In this document: piece by piece, positions 1 to 8,985 of the stretch
Position numbering within the stretch: position 1 is the stretch's first letter
Layout of the letters: each line of letters starts with the position of its first letter
Assembly: GCF_001610835.1 (NCBI RefSeq)
Contig: NZ_CP011270.1
Coordinates: 62,001 to 126,000 of the forward strand
Length of the DNA: 64,000 nucleotides
Source of the DNA: Planctomyces sp. SH-PL14
Lineage (GTDB): Bacteria; Planctomycetota; Planctomycetia; Planctomycetales; Planctomycetaceae
Direction: 5' to 3'
Notes under the pieces: model-generated
What the model saw: only the letters and a program-made list of their open reading frames with translations
Told to the model about the DNA's origin: nothing
Databases searched by the model: none
Made by a program: the position numbers and the translations under genes

Positions 1-108
1 GAACTCCGGGCTGTTGAGCGGCGCATCGGCGCTTAGCGAATTCGAGTCGGCCAAGCCCCCATCCGGCGCAGGACTCGACATGGAAGGGGCGGGGGCGGAC
101 TGCGACAT
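1..108 (-). CDS. N-terminus of a CDS cut by the window edge
   Basis: An open frame begins with ATG at 108 and stays open for 36 codons to the left edge. A GGAG ribosome-binding sequence lies 5 nt upstream of the ATG, which supports this start. The visible N-terminus (MSQSAPAPSMSSPAPDGG and on) is rich in Ser, Ala and Pro and has no hydrophobic segment, so it looks like a disordered cytoplasmic leader. The function cannot be read from this fragment. The next 259 bp (109-367) hold nothing I can support. Confidence 0.5.
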   Translation of the reverse strand, partial: MSQSAPAPSMSSPAPDGGLADSNSLSADAPLNSPEF

Positions 109-367
109 ACCGTCTCCGTAGCTGCACGGCAGGGCCCGCCCGGAGACGAGCCGATCTCTCGGAATTCCAACGACTTCGTGAACGCTGCTTCCCCGCCGGC
201 CCAGGCTGGCGACCCAAAACGAGGCGGGAAATCAACAAGCCGCCACGCTAGACGAACGCCCGGCTCATCGCAACCGCCTGATATCGGAACTTACCGAACA
301 GTGATCCGCGGGGTCCCGCGCGGCTCCAGTCCGAACGATTGCTCCGACCTGACACCCCTGACCGACG

Positions 368-1399
368 TCACCGCTGGTAGATCGGCAGGTACCGGTACTC
401 GATCGCCAGACCGAGGACCGACATCGCCGTGCAGTACACCTTCCCCGCCTCCCGCTCCCCGCCGTGCCGCGGCGTCCATGAACCCTCGGCGTCCTGAGTC
501 TCCAGGAGGAGCTTGCAGAGCCGCCGGTGCATCTTCTCCGCGTACTCGCCCCCCATCTTGAACATCCCCACGCCGGTGTAGTAGACGCCATAGTAGAAGT
601 ACTGGCTGTCGTGCCGGAGCTGGTTCTCCAGGAGCGCCTTCGCCCCGCCGATCGCCTCCCGGGTCTCGTGCTTCCCGCAGACTTCCAGGCAGGTGATCCC
701 GGTCCCGGTGAGCGTCGGGGTCGGACCGCTGCCAGGCTGGTAGCCGAACCCCTTGTTGTCCGGGGTGGCGCAGTTCCGGACGTAGTCGACGGCGGCGTCG
801 ATCGCCTCGGCGGGGACGTCGCAGCCGACGTCCTTGGCGGCCCGCAGCGCCAGGACCTGCCAACCCGTGACGCTCAGGTCGCTGTCGCGGCTCTCGACCT
901 GATACCGCCAGCCTCCTTCGTGCCGGCGGTCCTTGTGGACAACCTGCGATTCGAGAATCAGCCGGATCGCCCGTTCGAGGGCCTTCTTGACCTTCGCCCC
1001 GTCTTTCTCGTTCATCATCCCGTAGCACTCGGCCAGCATGAGCGTGGCGATGCCGTGGTCGTACATCGGGCCGTGGCTCCGCTTGGCGATCAGCATCCCG
1101 TTCGCCTCCTGGTGCTCCAGGACCCAGCGGATCCCCTTGTCGATCGTCTCCGCGTAGGGCCCTTCGCCCGGCGTATGCCCCGCGGCCATGAAGGCCATCA
1201 CGGCGAGCCCGGTGATCCCGGTCGACTCCCCGTGCCCTTCGGCCCGCCACGCCCCGTTCGGAAGCTGCTGGGACTTGATGTAGTCCAGGGCGCGGGCGAT
1301 GGCGGTGTCGACTTCCTCGTCCTGCTCCGCCCACGTGGGCGCAGCGAGGACCAGGACCATCGCCGATGTCAGCCAGAGTCGCACGAACCGGTGAACCAT
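368..1399 (-). CDS. secreted prenyltransferase/squalene-oxidase-repeat protein
   Basis: This 343-residue protein starts with a signal peptide (hydrophobic stretch about residues 8-24, ending near TWAEQDEE), so it is probably exported. The body holds several alpha/alpha-toroid repeats of the prenyltransferase/squalene-oxidase type, seen as recurring Q-x-x-x-G-x-W units such as QQLPNGAW, HEGGWRYQV and QDAEGSW. Secreted members of this superfamily are common in planctomycetes and have no assigned reaction; the DxDD motif of true triterpene cyclases is not seen. I chose the ATG at 1399 because the 12 extra upstream residues would put charged residues ahead of the signal peptide. It is divergently oriented from the aldolase gene at 1577. 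Confidence 0.8.
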   Translation of the reverse strand: MVHRFVRLWLTSAMVLVLAAPTWAEQDEEVDTAIARALDYIKSQQLPNGAWRAEGHGESTGITGLAVMAFMAAGHTPGEGPYAETIDKGIRWVLEHQEANGMLIAKRSHGPMYDHGIATLMLAECYGMMNEKDGAKVKKALERAIRLILESQVVHKDRRHEGGWRYQVESRDSDLSVTGWQVLALRAAKDVGCDVPAEAIDAAVDYVRNCATPDNKGFGYQPGSGPTPTLTGTGITCLEVCGKHETREAIGGAKALLENQLRHDSQYFYYGVYYTGVGMFKMGGEYAEKMHRRLCKLLLETQDAEGSWTPRHGGEREAGKVYCTAMSVLGLAIEYRYLPIYQR

Positions 1400-1576
1400 G
1401 AGATCCCTGTCAACGAGAGCACGTCGCAGAAACATGATACCGCGGCGGCGGCCCGATCAAACAGGGACGGTCTGGACTGCGTCTGCCTGATCCCCGGGGA
1501 AGGCTGGCGAAACCCCCGTCCCTTACTTACGTTCCCTGTCGCGCCCGCGAGGCCCGCTTTCTTCCGAAAGAGTTTC

Positions 1577-2692
1577 ATGGATCCGCGTTACCAGATCGAC
1601 GACGTCTCAAACCTCCTCAGCCCCGGGCTGGTCGTGTTCCGCGACCTCGTAGTGCAGAACGTCGAAGCGATGATCCGGATGGCGGGAGGGGTCGACCGGC
1701 TCCGTCCGCACTGCAAGACGCACAAGATGGCCGAGGTGACGAAGATCGAGTTCAAGCTGGGGATCACGAAGCACAAGGCGGCCACGATCGCCGAAGCGGA
1801 GATGCTGGCCGCCTGCGGCGTTCCGGACGTCATGATCTCCTACCCGATCGTCGGCCCGAACCTGGGCCGGGTCGCGAAGCTCATCAAGACGTTTCCGGGT
1901 ACTCGCTTCTCCGTCGTCGCCGATCACGCGCGACCGATCGAGCAGCTCGGCGCGGCAATGACCGCGGCGGGGCTCAAGGTCGATGTCTTCCTGGAGGTGA
2001 ATCCCGGCCGCGACCGGACAGGGATTCCGATCGGTCCCGAGGCCCGCGAGCTGTACGTGAAGCTCTGCAGCACTCCGGGAATCGTTCCAGCGGGGCTGCA
2101 TGTCTATGACGGTCACATCACCGAGCCGGCCTTCGATGCGCGGAACGCGACGATCCGCGGGCATTGGGAGAAGGTCCTGGCGTTCCGGTCGGCCCTGGTC
2201 GACAGCGGGCATGCCGTGCCGCGGATTGTCTGCGGCGGGTCGCCTCAGTTCGGCGTCTACGCTCACATTCAGGGGGCGGGGGTTGAGCTGAGTCCTGGTA
2301 CCTGCGTCCTCCACGATGCCGGTTACGACAAGTATCCGGAGATGCAGTGTTTCACGCCGGCGGCGCTCGTTCTGACGCGGGTGATCAGCCGTCCGACGGC
2401 GAAGCGGGTCACGTTCGATGTCGGGAACAAGGCGATCGCCTCGGACCCTCCGATGGGTCAGCGGCTTGTCCTGCCGGATATTCCGGATGCGGTTCAGGTT
2501 CTACACAACGAGGAGCATCTTGTCGTGGAGACGGCGGACGCGGACCGGTGGCAGCCGGGGGACTGGACGTTTGCGATCCCGAAGCACATCTGTCCGACGT
2601 CGGCCGTGCATAAGTTTGCTTATGCGGTGAGTGGGGGGAAGGTGATTGGCGAGTGGGAAGTCACGTCTCGCGACCGGCGGATCACGATCTGA
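1577..2692 (+). CDS. D-threonine aldolase / D-serine dehydratase-like PLP enzyme
   Basis: The 371-residue product is a fold-type III PLP enzyme (alanine-racemase N-terminal domain, then the D-Ser dehydratase C-terminal domain). The PLP lysine is expected at K47 in RPHCKTHK. The C-terminal metal site reads H337-I-C339. His-x-Cys is the zinc pair of eukaryotic-type D-serine dehydratases, whereas characterised D-threonine aldolases use His-x-Asp, so D-serine dehydratase or 3-hydroxy-D-amino-acid lyase activity is possible. The ATG at 1577 is the first Met and gives normal family length; a longer upstream frame is only antisense read-through of the neighbouring gene. Structured repeat copy A begins 23 bp after the stop codon. 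Confidence 0.8.
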   Translation: MDPRYQIDDVSNLLSPGLVVFRDLVVQNVEAMIRMAGGVDRLRPHCKTHKMAEVTKIEFKLGITKHKAATIAEAEMLAACGVPDVMISYPIVGPNLGRVAKLIKTFPGTRFSVVADHARPIEQLGAAMTAAGLKVDVFLEVNPGRDRTGIPIGPEARELYVKLCSTPGIVPAGLHVYDGHITEPAFDARNATIRGHWEKVLAFRSALVDSGHAVPRIVCGGSPQFGVYAHIQGAGVELSPGTCVLHDAGYDKYPEMQCFTPAALVLTRVISRPTAKRVTFDVGNKAIASDPPMGQRLVLPDIPDAVQVLHNEEHLVVETADADRWQPGDWTFAIPKHICPTSAVHKFAYAVSGGKVIGEWEVTSRDRRITI

Positions 2693-2715
2693 CGAAGCGC
2701 AACATCGCCGCCTCA

Positions 2716-3034
2716 CCGGGTCCAGGGGCACCCTGGTGGGGGGATGCAAGGGGGGCAACGCCCCTTTGCCCGCCGGAGGCCTGGCCGTCGGAAGATGTCT
2801 GAAGGAGCACGTGTCCAGACGCGGACGCCGTGCCGGATGCCCCCTCACTAACCCACCGGGATTCCAGAGCGAGCGACGAGTCCTCAACGCCGGTGACACA
2901 AAGGGAACGCCCGTTGTGTCCCATGGTTCCTCATGGAAGTGCCTCCGGCGGCAAGGGGGCGTGGCCCCCTTGACCCCAGGCTGCCGCGGCACGTTGGGTT
3001 TGAGCTATCGAGTCGTGCCGGCAAGGACGTGGTT
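2716..3034 (+). repeat. Structured dispersed repeat, copy A
   Basis: This is a full copy of a 300-325 bp element seen eight times in the window. It starts 23 bp after the aldolase stop and ends 8 bp before the convergent peptidase stop, so it fills the intergenic space. Visible parts in order are hairpin 1 (CCAGGGGCACCCTGG), hairpin 2 (GCAAGGGG against CCCCTTTGC), a half-site CCGCCGGAGGC, hairpin 4 (CACGTGTCC against GGACGCCGTG), the matching half-site GCCTCCGGCGG about 190 bp later, hairpin 3 (AAGGGGGCGTGGCCCCCTT), and a tail ending GTGCCGGCAAGGACGTGG. Stem imperfections are G-U wobbles if the plus strand is the RNA. Confidence 0.85.
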
Positions 3035-3042
3035 GGTCCGTG

Positions 3043-3843
3043 TCAGTCCCCGTCCCACGTCACAACGTCCCGTTCCTCGGCCGGATCCTGACGGTAATAG
3101 TCCCGGAATAACCCGTAGATCGCCGGATGGTGCCGGCGGAATAGCCGAGGCCGCTCAAAGAATGTCTCCGTCGATACGGCAAAGAACTCGGCCCGGTTCT
3201 TGGCCCCGTACCAGTCGAGAAGCGTCGGAATGCCGTGCGAACTCCGCTCGACCAGCCGCTGGAACTCCGGCTCCATCACTTCGCCCCACCGCCGGGCTTC
3301 GTCGATGGAATCGAGCGGTGGCGTCCCGTCCGTGATCCGCCCATTCATCATGTCAAGCTGATGGGCAAACTCGTGCAGCACCAGATTCCGCCCGGGGCTC
3401 TCCATCCGTCCCCCGGCGCGGGCATCGAGCCACGACAGCACCACCGGGCCGCGCCACCAAGCCTCCCCCAGCCGCGCCTCTTTCCCCTCCAGCACGACGC
3501 CAGCCCGGGTGATCTCGACCCCGTTGGCGACGTAGCCGCTCGGATAAAGGAGGATCGACAGCACGTGGTCGAAGTGAAAATCTTCGGGCCAGCCGACGAC
3601 GAGCAGACACGCCTGCGCCGCGATGACGACCTTCATCTCCTCCGTCAGCTCGAGGCCGCGGCACCCTTCCCAGTTCTTCTCGGCGACAAAGACACGGATC
3701 AGCCGCCGGATCTTGGGCTGGAGCTCGGCCGGAAGGCTCGCGACATGCCGCACGCCGCGCTCCAGCATCCCCTCCCACTCTGCCGGAAACGGCTTGGAAA
3801 GGATCGCGGCGCGACGTCGATTTCGGAACCAGCTGAGGAACAT
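3043..3843 (-). CDS. mtfA: MtfA-family zinc metallopeptidase (M90)
   Basis: The 266-residue protein matches the length of E. coli MtfA (265 residues). The zinc-peptidase motif HEFAHQLD puts zinc ligands at H157 and H161 and the catalytic Glu at E158; a downstream Glu in NRAEFFAVSTETFF supplies the expected third ligand. In E. coli, MtfA is a cytosolic aminopeptidase that binds the Mlc repressor and so affects glucose PTS expression; whether a planctomycete homologue does so is unknown. I chose ATG 3843 because it gives family length and starts at the conserved MFLSWFRNRRR. It is convergent with the aldolase gene. Confidence 0.85.
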   Translation of the reverse strand: MFLSWFRNRRRAAILSKPFPAEWEGMLERGVRHVASLPAELQPKIRRLIRVFVAEKNWEGCRGLELTEEMKVVIAAQACLLVVGWPEDFHFDHVLSILLYPSGYVANGVEITRAGVVLEGKEARLGEAWWRGPVVLSWLDARAGGRMESPGRNLVLHEFAHQLDMMNGRITDGTPPLDSIDEARRWGEVMEPEFQRLVERSSHGIPTLLDWYGAKNRAEFFAVSTETFFERPRLFRRHHPAIYGLFRDYYRQDPAEERDVVTWDGD

Positions 3844-3989
3844 GGTGTCAGGCAACGGTAGCAGTCGAGAGAACCGCGGCAACGGCCGGAACGGAATCAA
3901 TCCCGCGGATTCCAGAATCGTCCCTCGTCGCCCCCCCTGCGGCTCGCGCAGGACTCACCGCCGCAGTTTGACAGACTCGACGGCGGTCT

Positions 3990-6269
3990 GTGGAATCCAA
4001 CCCATCGGCCGTTTCCGTCCCGCCCGGTGATCCCCCATTGAGTACCTCTGCCTCCGTGCCTGCGCCGAACGCAGCTCCGGCCCATCCTGATTCGACGGCC
4101 GCCGCCGGGGCTCCCGCGCCCTGGTGGACCGACTACGTCCTGTGCGCCCTTCTCGCCCTGTCGATCGTCCTCGTCTTCGGACAGGCCGCCGGTTTCGATT
4201 TCGTCAACTTTGACGATCACCTGTACCTCGACAAGCATGACCACGTCCGCGGGGGACCGACGGGCGAAAACCTGCTGTGGGGCCTGACGACGCTGCACCT
4301 CTCCAACTGGCATCCCCTGACGTGGTGGTCGTGGCAGTTCGACACGCTCGTCTGGGGCTACGGCCCCCGCGGCTTCCACATCACGAACGTCCTGCTGCAC
4401 GTTCTAAATACGCTCCTCGTCTACCGCCTCGCCCGGCAATGGACCGAGAATCGAGCGAACGCCTTCCTCCTCGCGCTCGTGTTTGCGGTCCATCCGCTCC
4501 GCTGGGAGTCGGTCGGCTGGATCTCCGAGCGGAAAGGACTCCTGAGCAGCCTGTTCGCCCTGCTGGCGATCGATCGCTACCACGCGTACGTCCGGTCCCC
4601 CGGACTGGCGAGGATGGCAATCGTCGCGCTGTGCCTCACGCTGAGCCTGATGTCAAAGGCCATGGCGGTCACGCTGCCTTTTGTCCTGCTGCTGCTCGAC
4701 TGGTATCCGTACCGCCGCTGGAAGTCCGCTTCCGATCTGCCGCGTCTCATCGCCGAGAAGTGGGCTCTCTGGCTGCTGGTGATTGCTTCCTGCGTCGTCA
4801 CCTACATCGCCCAGAAGGCGGGCGGATCGGTGCGAACACTGGAAGAGGTCCCGGTCGCTCAGCGGTTTGCCAATGTCGGCTGGGCCTACATGACGTATGT
4901 GGTCCAGACGCTCTGGCCGGCGAACCTGTGCGCCTACTATCCAATGGGCCGCCCCCGGCCCATGGAGCAGTACGCTCTGGCCTTCGCGCTCCTGCTCGGG
5001 CTGACAGTCGGGGCGGTCCTGATCCGGCGGCGGCTTCCCGCGGTGACAGCCGGCTGGCTGATCTTTCTCGGGACGCTCGTCCCCGTGATCGGTCTCGTCC
5101 AGGTCGGCGTCGCTGCGCACGCCGACCGCTACACGTATCTCCCGGGCATCGCGCTTCTGATTACCCTGGGGACCCTGGTCGTTAAAGGGATGGAGCATCG
5201 GTTGCCTCAACGGGGCCGGCGTTTCCTGGCCGCCGTTGTCGTGGTCGTCCTGGGAATCGTCAGCCTTCGCCAGGGGGGGACATGGGCCGACGGGCGAACG
5301 CTCTGGACGCAGGCCGCCGCCGCCTCGCCGTGCGAATCGAATTCGTGGCAGCTCGGCGCGTTTGAGATGCGGGCCCGCCGTTACGACGCCGCCGCGGCGG
5401 CCTTCGAACAGGCGTGCCGGCATCTCCCCGAAGCGGCCGACCTGTGGGCGATCCTGGCGACCGCCTATGACAACGCCCAGCGTGGGGACGAGGCCGAGGA
5501 GGCTGCCCGCCACTCCTTGTCGCTCACGAAATTCGTCACGCCCGACTCCCGTGCGCGATGCGAGCTCGTCCTGGGTAAGGCGGCCGAACGCCGCGGAGCG
5601 AGGGACGAAGCGGCCAAGCGGTACATCGCGGGGCTGGATCAGGCGAAAGAGATCGACATTGCTGGCGAGCTCGCCTCGCGTCTCGTGCGGGTTGGCGGGG
5701 CGGAGCAGGCGATCCCGTACCTGCAGAGCCTTTGTCTGGCGCTCCCCGGAAGTTCCGAGTTCCGGGGGAACCTTGCGAATGCGTACGCGGAGCTTGGCAA
5801 CTGGGCCTTCGCGGCGGCCGCCTTCGAGGACGCGGTGAAGCTGAGTCCTGATGATCCCAAGATGCGCAGCCGGTGGGTTACGGCGCTGCTGGCGTCGGGG
5901 AACAAGGAGCGGGCGCGGGAGGAAGCGCTGAGGGTGGTTGAGCTGGATCCGAAGTGGCCGAACGCGGCGCTCCGGGCAGCGAGTCAGATGACGGCGCAGC
6001 AGGTCTCGCGCTCCAAGCTGGAGGAGGGGTACTGGCTGGCTGGCGCGGTGGCGCTCGTGTTTGAGGCGCCGCCGGCGGAGGCGTTGGGGGCGATGGCCAA
6101 TGGCGCGGCGGGGCTGGGCCGTCTTGACGAAGCGGATGCCCTGGCCAAGCAGGCCGCTGAGACCGCGAGAGCCAATGGCCAGACGGATCTGGCTGATGCT
6201 ATTGAAGAGCGCCGGGCCCAGCTTCGAACTGGAGGAGAGGCAGGGCCGGGGCGTGAACCGCCGATGTGA
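3990..6269 (+). CDS. TMTC-like membrane glycosyltransferase with TPR domain
   Basis: The 759-residue protein has an Ala/Pro-rich N-terminus, about ten membrane segments (residues ~48-430) and a soluble C-terminal half of TPR-like helical repeats (~440-745). The membrane part carries the NFDDHLYL and HPLTWWSWQFD blocks and an H-x-x-N-x-x-L-H-x-x-N helix, as in TMTC/O-mannosyltransferase-like GT-C proteins. Such proteins are predicted to move a sugar from a polyprenol phosphate donor onto exported proteins; the acceptor is unknown. The start is GTG at 3990; a TTG at 4038 is an alternative since no Met is near. Repeat copy B starts 23 bp after the stop. Confidence 0.75.
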   Translation: MESNPSAVSVPPGDPPLSTSASVPAPNAAPAHPDSTAAAGAPAPWWTDYVLCALLALSIVLVFGQAAGFDFVNFDDHLYLDKHDHVRGGPTGENLLWGLTTLHLSNWHPLTWWSWQFDTLVWGYGPRGFHITNVLLHVLNTLLVYRLARQWTENRANAFLLALVFAVHPLRWESVGWISERKGLLSSLFALLAIDRYHAYVRSPGLARMAIVALCLTLSLMSKAMAVTLPFVLLLLDWYPYRRWKSASDLPRLIAEKWALWLLVIASCVVTYIAQKAGGSVRTLEEVPVAQRFANVGWAYMTYVVQTLWPANLCAYYPMGRPRPMEQYALAFALLLGLTVGAVLIRRRLPAVTAGWLIFLGTLVPVIGLVQVGVAAHADRYTYLPGIALLITLGTLVVKGMEHRLPQRGRRFLAAVVVVVLGIVSLRQGGTWADGRTLWTQAAAASPCESNSWQLGAFEMRARRYDAAAAAFEQACRHLPEAADLWAILATAYDNAQRGDEAEEAARHSLSLTKFVTPDSRARCELVLGKAAERRGARDEAAKRYIAGLDQAKEIDIAGELASRLVRVGGAEQAIPYLQSLCLALPGSSEFRGNLANAYAELGNWAFAAAAFEDAVKLSPDDPKMRSRWVTALLASGNKERAREEALRVVELDPKWPNAALRAASQMTAQQVSRSKLEEGYWLAGAVALVFEAPPAEALGAMANGAAGLGRLDEADALAKQAAETARANGQTDLADAIEERRAQLRTGGEAGPGREPPM

Positions 6270-6292
6270 CCGCGCCATGCCGCCACCTCATC

Positions 6293-6616
6293 GGGGTCCA
6301 GGGGCACCCTGGTGGGGAGTGCAGAGGGGCAACGCCCCTTTGCCCGCCGGAGGCCCTCTCGTCGAGAGATGTCTGAAGGAGCACGTGTCCAAGCGCGGCC
6401 GCCGTGTCGGATGCCCCCTCACCAACCCGTGGAGATTTCAACGCGAGCGGTGTTGTGTGAGGGAGTCCTCATAGCTGGTCCCACAAAACGGTCGTCCGTT
6501 GTTTACCAAGGTTCCTCATGGAAGTGCCTCCGGCGGCAAGGGGGTGCCCCCTTGACCCCAGTGGCCGTGGCACGTTGGGTTTGAGCTGGCGAAGTCTTGC
6601 CGGCGAGAACGTGGCT
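6293..6616 (+). repeat. Structured dispersed repeat, copy B
   Basis: This full copy is in the same orientation as the TPR/GT-C gene and begins 23 bp after its stop codon. Hairpin 1 is identical to copy A. Hairpin 2 is GCAGAGGGG against CCCCTTTGC, with a G-U wobble on the plus strand. Both long-range half-sites are exact. Hairpin 3 has shortened its loop to AAGGGGGTGCCCCCTT yet remains paired. The tail reads TTGCCGGCGAGAACGTGG. The remaining 78 bp up to the DUF2079 gene contain nothing else I can identify and probably hold its promoter. Confidence 0.85.
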
Positions 6617-6694
6617 CGAGTCCGCGGCGCAAGCCAGCCCGGTCGACATGACATCGACCGACGACAACATTCCACCAGTCGAATATCGTAAGGC

Positions 6695-8854
6695 ATGGCT
6701 GCTCGTCCCCCCCGACCACCGGTTCCGCTCCTCTCCGTTCCGCGTCCCGTCCGCGGTCTGCTGACCGTCGTCCTCGGGCTGATCGGCACCTGGCTGGCCG
6801 CCGTGACAATCTTCGAGAGCAGCCAGCTCGCCGCCGCCTACGTCCCACCCCGCATGTACGCCGGCTTCGTTCAGACGCTCGGCGGCAAACTCGACCTCCA
6901 GAACGGCCAGGTCGTCGGAGCGCGGCTCCCGCTGGCGCCAATCCTCCTCCCGCTGGCGGTCCTGACCGGCATCACCTGGGTCGGCGGCGCCTTGGTCGTC
7001 AGCCGCCGGCGGCGGATCGACCTCGTCGACGCCATGAGCGCGTGGGGCTCCGCCGGATGGTCATGGTGGTTCCTGCCGGGAGCCTGGGCCCTCGGCGTGA
7101 CACTGACAGGCGGCGGAAGCAGCAGCCTCGGCGTCACGCTCCAAGCCCTCTCGGAATTCGCCCTGTCGATCGCCGCCGCTGGCTGGATCGCCACCTGGAC
7201 CTGGCTCGTGACCGTCCCGGCTCCATCGCCTGCGGACTCCGACGTGGCCGCCACGGACGCCGCCAATCATCGACGGTTCTCCCGGATCGTCCTGATCGGA
7301 ATGGCGATCTACGTCGTCGTGTTCACCGCGATGAACTGGGGACTGTGGTTCAACATGCGGATTCCCCACGGGGATTCGGCGATGTACGAGGAGCACCTGT
7401 GGAATCTCCTCCACGGCAAGGGCTTTCGCAGCTACCTCGATCCGGGGCTGTTCCTGGGCGAACATATCCAGGTCATCCACCTGTTCCTGATCCCCGTCTA
7501 CGTTCTCTGGCCGTCGCACCTCCTGATGGAGCTGTGCGAGTCGCTGGCCCTCGCTTCGGGAGCCTGGTTCGTCTTCCGGATGGCGGAGCAGCACGCCCGC
7601 AGCTCCCGCATCGGAGCGGGCCTCGCCCTCTGCTATCTGCTCTACGCCCCGATGCACTTTCTGGACATCGAGATCGACCTCAAGACCTTCCGCCCCGAGG
7701 CGTTCGGAATCCCGCTCCTGCTCTGGACGCTGTGGAAGGTCGACCAGCAGAAATGGAAGTCCGCCGCCGTCGGCCTCGTGCTGACGCTGCTCGTGAAAGA
7801 GGACTATCCGCTCGTCTTCGCGCCGCTCGGCGTCTGGATCGCGCTGTGGGGAAATCCCGGGGAGCGTCCCGACGGCACCAAGCCCTCGCGACGTTTCCTG
7901 TGGTGGTTTGGCGGGGCCGTGACGGTCCTGTCGGTCGCCTACCTGCTTGTCACGGTCAAGTTCGTGATTCCGTGGTTCAAGGGGCAGCAGGTCCACTACG
8001 CCAGCTACTTCGCCAAGTTCGGCAAGACAACGGGTGAAGTCATGCTGAACATGCTGATCCGCCCGGACATCCTCTGGTCCGAGATCGTCCAGCCGCGATC
8101 GTTTATCTACGCCGCGCACCTGCTGGTCCCGATGGGGATGCTGTGCCTCTTCGCGCCGACGCGTCTGCTCGTTGCCGTGCCGACCTTCATGCTCCTCTGC
8201 CTGAACGAACTCGCCCAACAGCCCCCGGCCCCGGTCCATCACTTCCACGCCCCGATCATCCCGGTCCTGTTCTGGGCGGCCGCCGGAGGGCTCGGCTGGA
8301 TGTCACGGCCGTCCTGGCTGTCACCCTACATCACAAAGTTCCACGTCCTCGGAACGGGTGTCAGCCCCGCGCCCACCGAACGGGAACGGGGCGAAGCGCT
8401 CGCCGTCTTTGCCGTCGCTTGTGCCGGGCTGACCGGCGCGGTCGTCGGCTTCTCGCCGCTGAGCCTCAAGTTCTGGGAGCCGGGCCAGCCGCACTACTGG
8501 CGGTCGCTGTATCTCCCGGGAGAGCGTCCGAAGGAGTTCGCCAAGATCGCCGACCTCATTCCGCGAACCGCCCGCGTCGCCTCGACCGACTTCGTCCACC
8601 CGCGGTACACGCATCACGAGCGATCGTACGACTACAGTAACTACATCCGCGCGGTGGCGGGCTTCACGACCTCCGTCCCGCCGGACACGGAGTACATCGT
8701 CATCGACACGCAGCACCCCTACAGCGAGATCCGCTCCCCGGCCGACGTCCGCGAACTCAAGGACGCGCCCGATGAGTGGGAGCTGCTGCCGGACACGACC
8801 GATGGTTACTTCATCGTCCTGAGGAAAAAGAACGTAGCCGCAAAGGAGCGGTGA
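6695..8854 (+). CDS. DUF2079 polytopic membrane protein (GT-C-like)
   Basis: The 719-residue protein has many membrane helices through residues ~25-600 and a soluble C-terminal region. DUF2079 signatures are visible: HGDSAMYEEHLWNLLHGKG, then LGEHIQVIHLFLIPVYVLWP, a conserved FRPEAF and the KEDYPL motif. DUF2079 proteins belong to the GT-C superfamily and are inferred to be polyprenol-phosphate-sugar-dependent transferases; no substrate is known. The acidic residue in HGDSAMYE is the expected catalytic-type position in the first periplasmic loop. The ATG at 6695 has AAGG just upstream. It may be co-transcribed with the Uma2 gene 131 bp downstream. Confidence 0.8.
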   Translation: MAARPPRPPVPLLSVPRPVRGLLTVVLGLIGTWLAAVTIFESSQLAAAYVPPRMYAGFVQTLGGKLDLQNGQVVGARLPLAPILLPLAVLTGITWVGGALVVSRRRRIDLVDAMSAWGSAGWSWWFLPGAWALGVTLTGGGSSSLGVTLQALSEFALSIAAAGWIATWTWLVTVPAPSPADSDVAATDAANHRRFSRIVLIGMAIYVVVFTAMNWGLWFNMRIPHGDSAMYEEHLWNLLHGKGFRSYLDPGLFLGEHIQVIHLFLIPVYVLWPSHLLMELCESLALASGAWFVFRMAEQHARSSRIGAGLALCYLLYAPMHFLDIEIDLKTFRPEAFGIPLLLWTLWKVDQQKWKSAAVGLVLTLLVKEDYPLVFAPLGVWIALWGNPGERPDGTKPSRRFLWWFGGAVTVLSVAYLLVTVKFVIPWFKGQQVHYASYFAKFGKTTGEVMLNMLIRPDILWSEIVQPRSFIYAAHLLVPMGMLCLFAPTRLLVAVPTFMLLCLNELAQQPPAPVHHFHAPIIPVLFWAAAGGLGWMSRPSWLSPYITKFHVLGTGVSPAPTERERGEALAVFAVACAGLTGAVVGFSPLSLKFWEPGQPHYWRSLYLPGERPKEFAKIADLIPRTARVASTDFVHPRYTHHERSYDYSNYIRAVAGFTTSVPPDTEYIVIDTQHPYSEIRSPADVRELKDAPDEWELLPDTTDGYFIVLRKKNVAAKER

Positions 8855-8985
8855 ATCCGCGTCTGCGGACACGCGCGATGTTCGAGCCATCGCGGTCCGA
8901 CATGCTGGCGAAGCTCCTCCCCGTATCCGACCATGTCACCGACCTTTCTCTCCCCTCTCATCGACCTCGCTCGCCAGCCCGCCCC

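Noticed and set aside
527-1576. N-terminal extension of the aldolase by about 350 residues
   Set aside because: The extension is antisense to the prenyltransferase-repeat gene and is Arg/Asp/Pro-rich shadow sequence; the ATG at 1577 gives normal family length.
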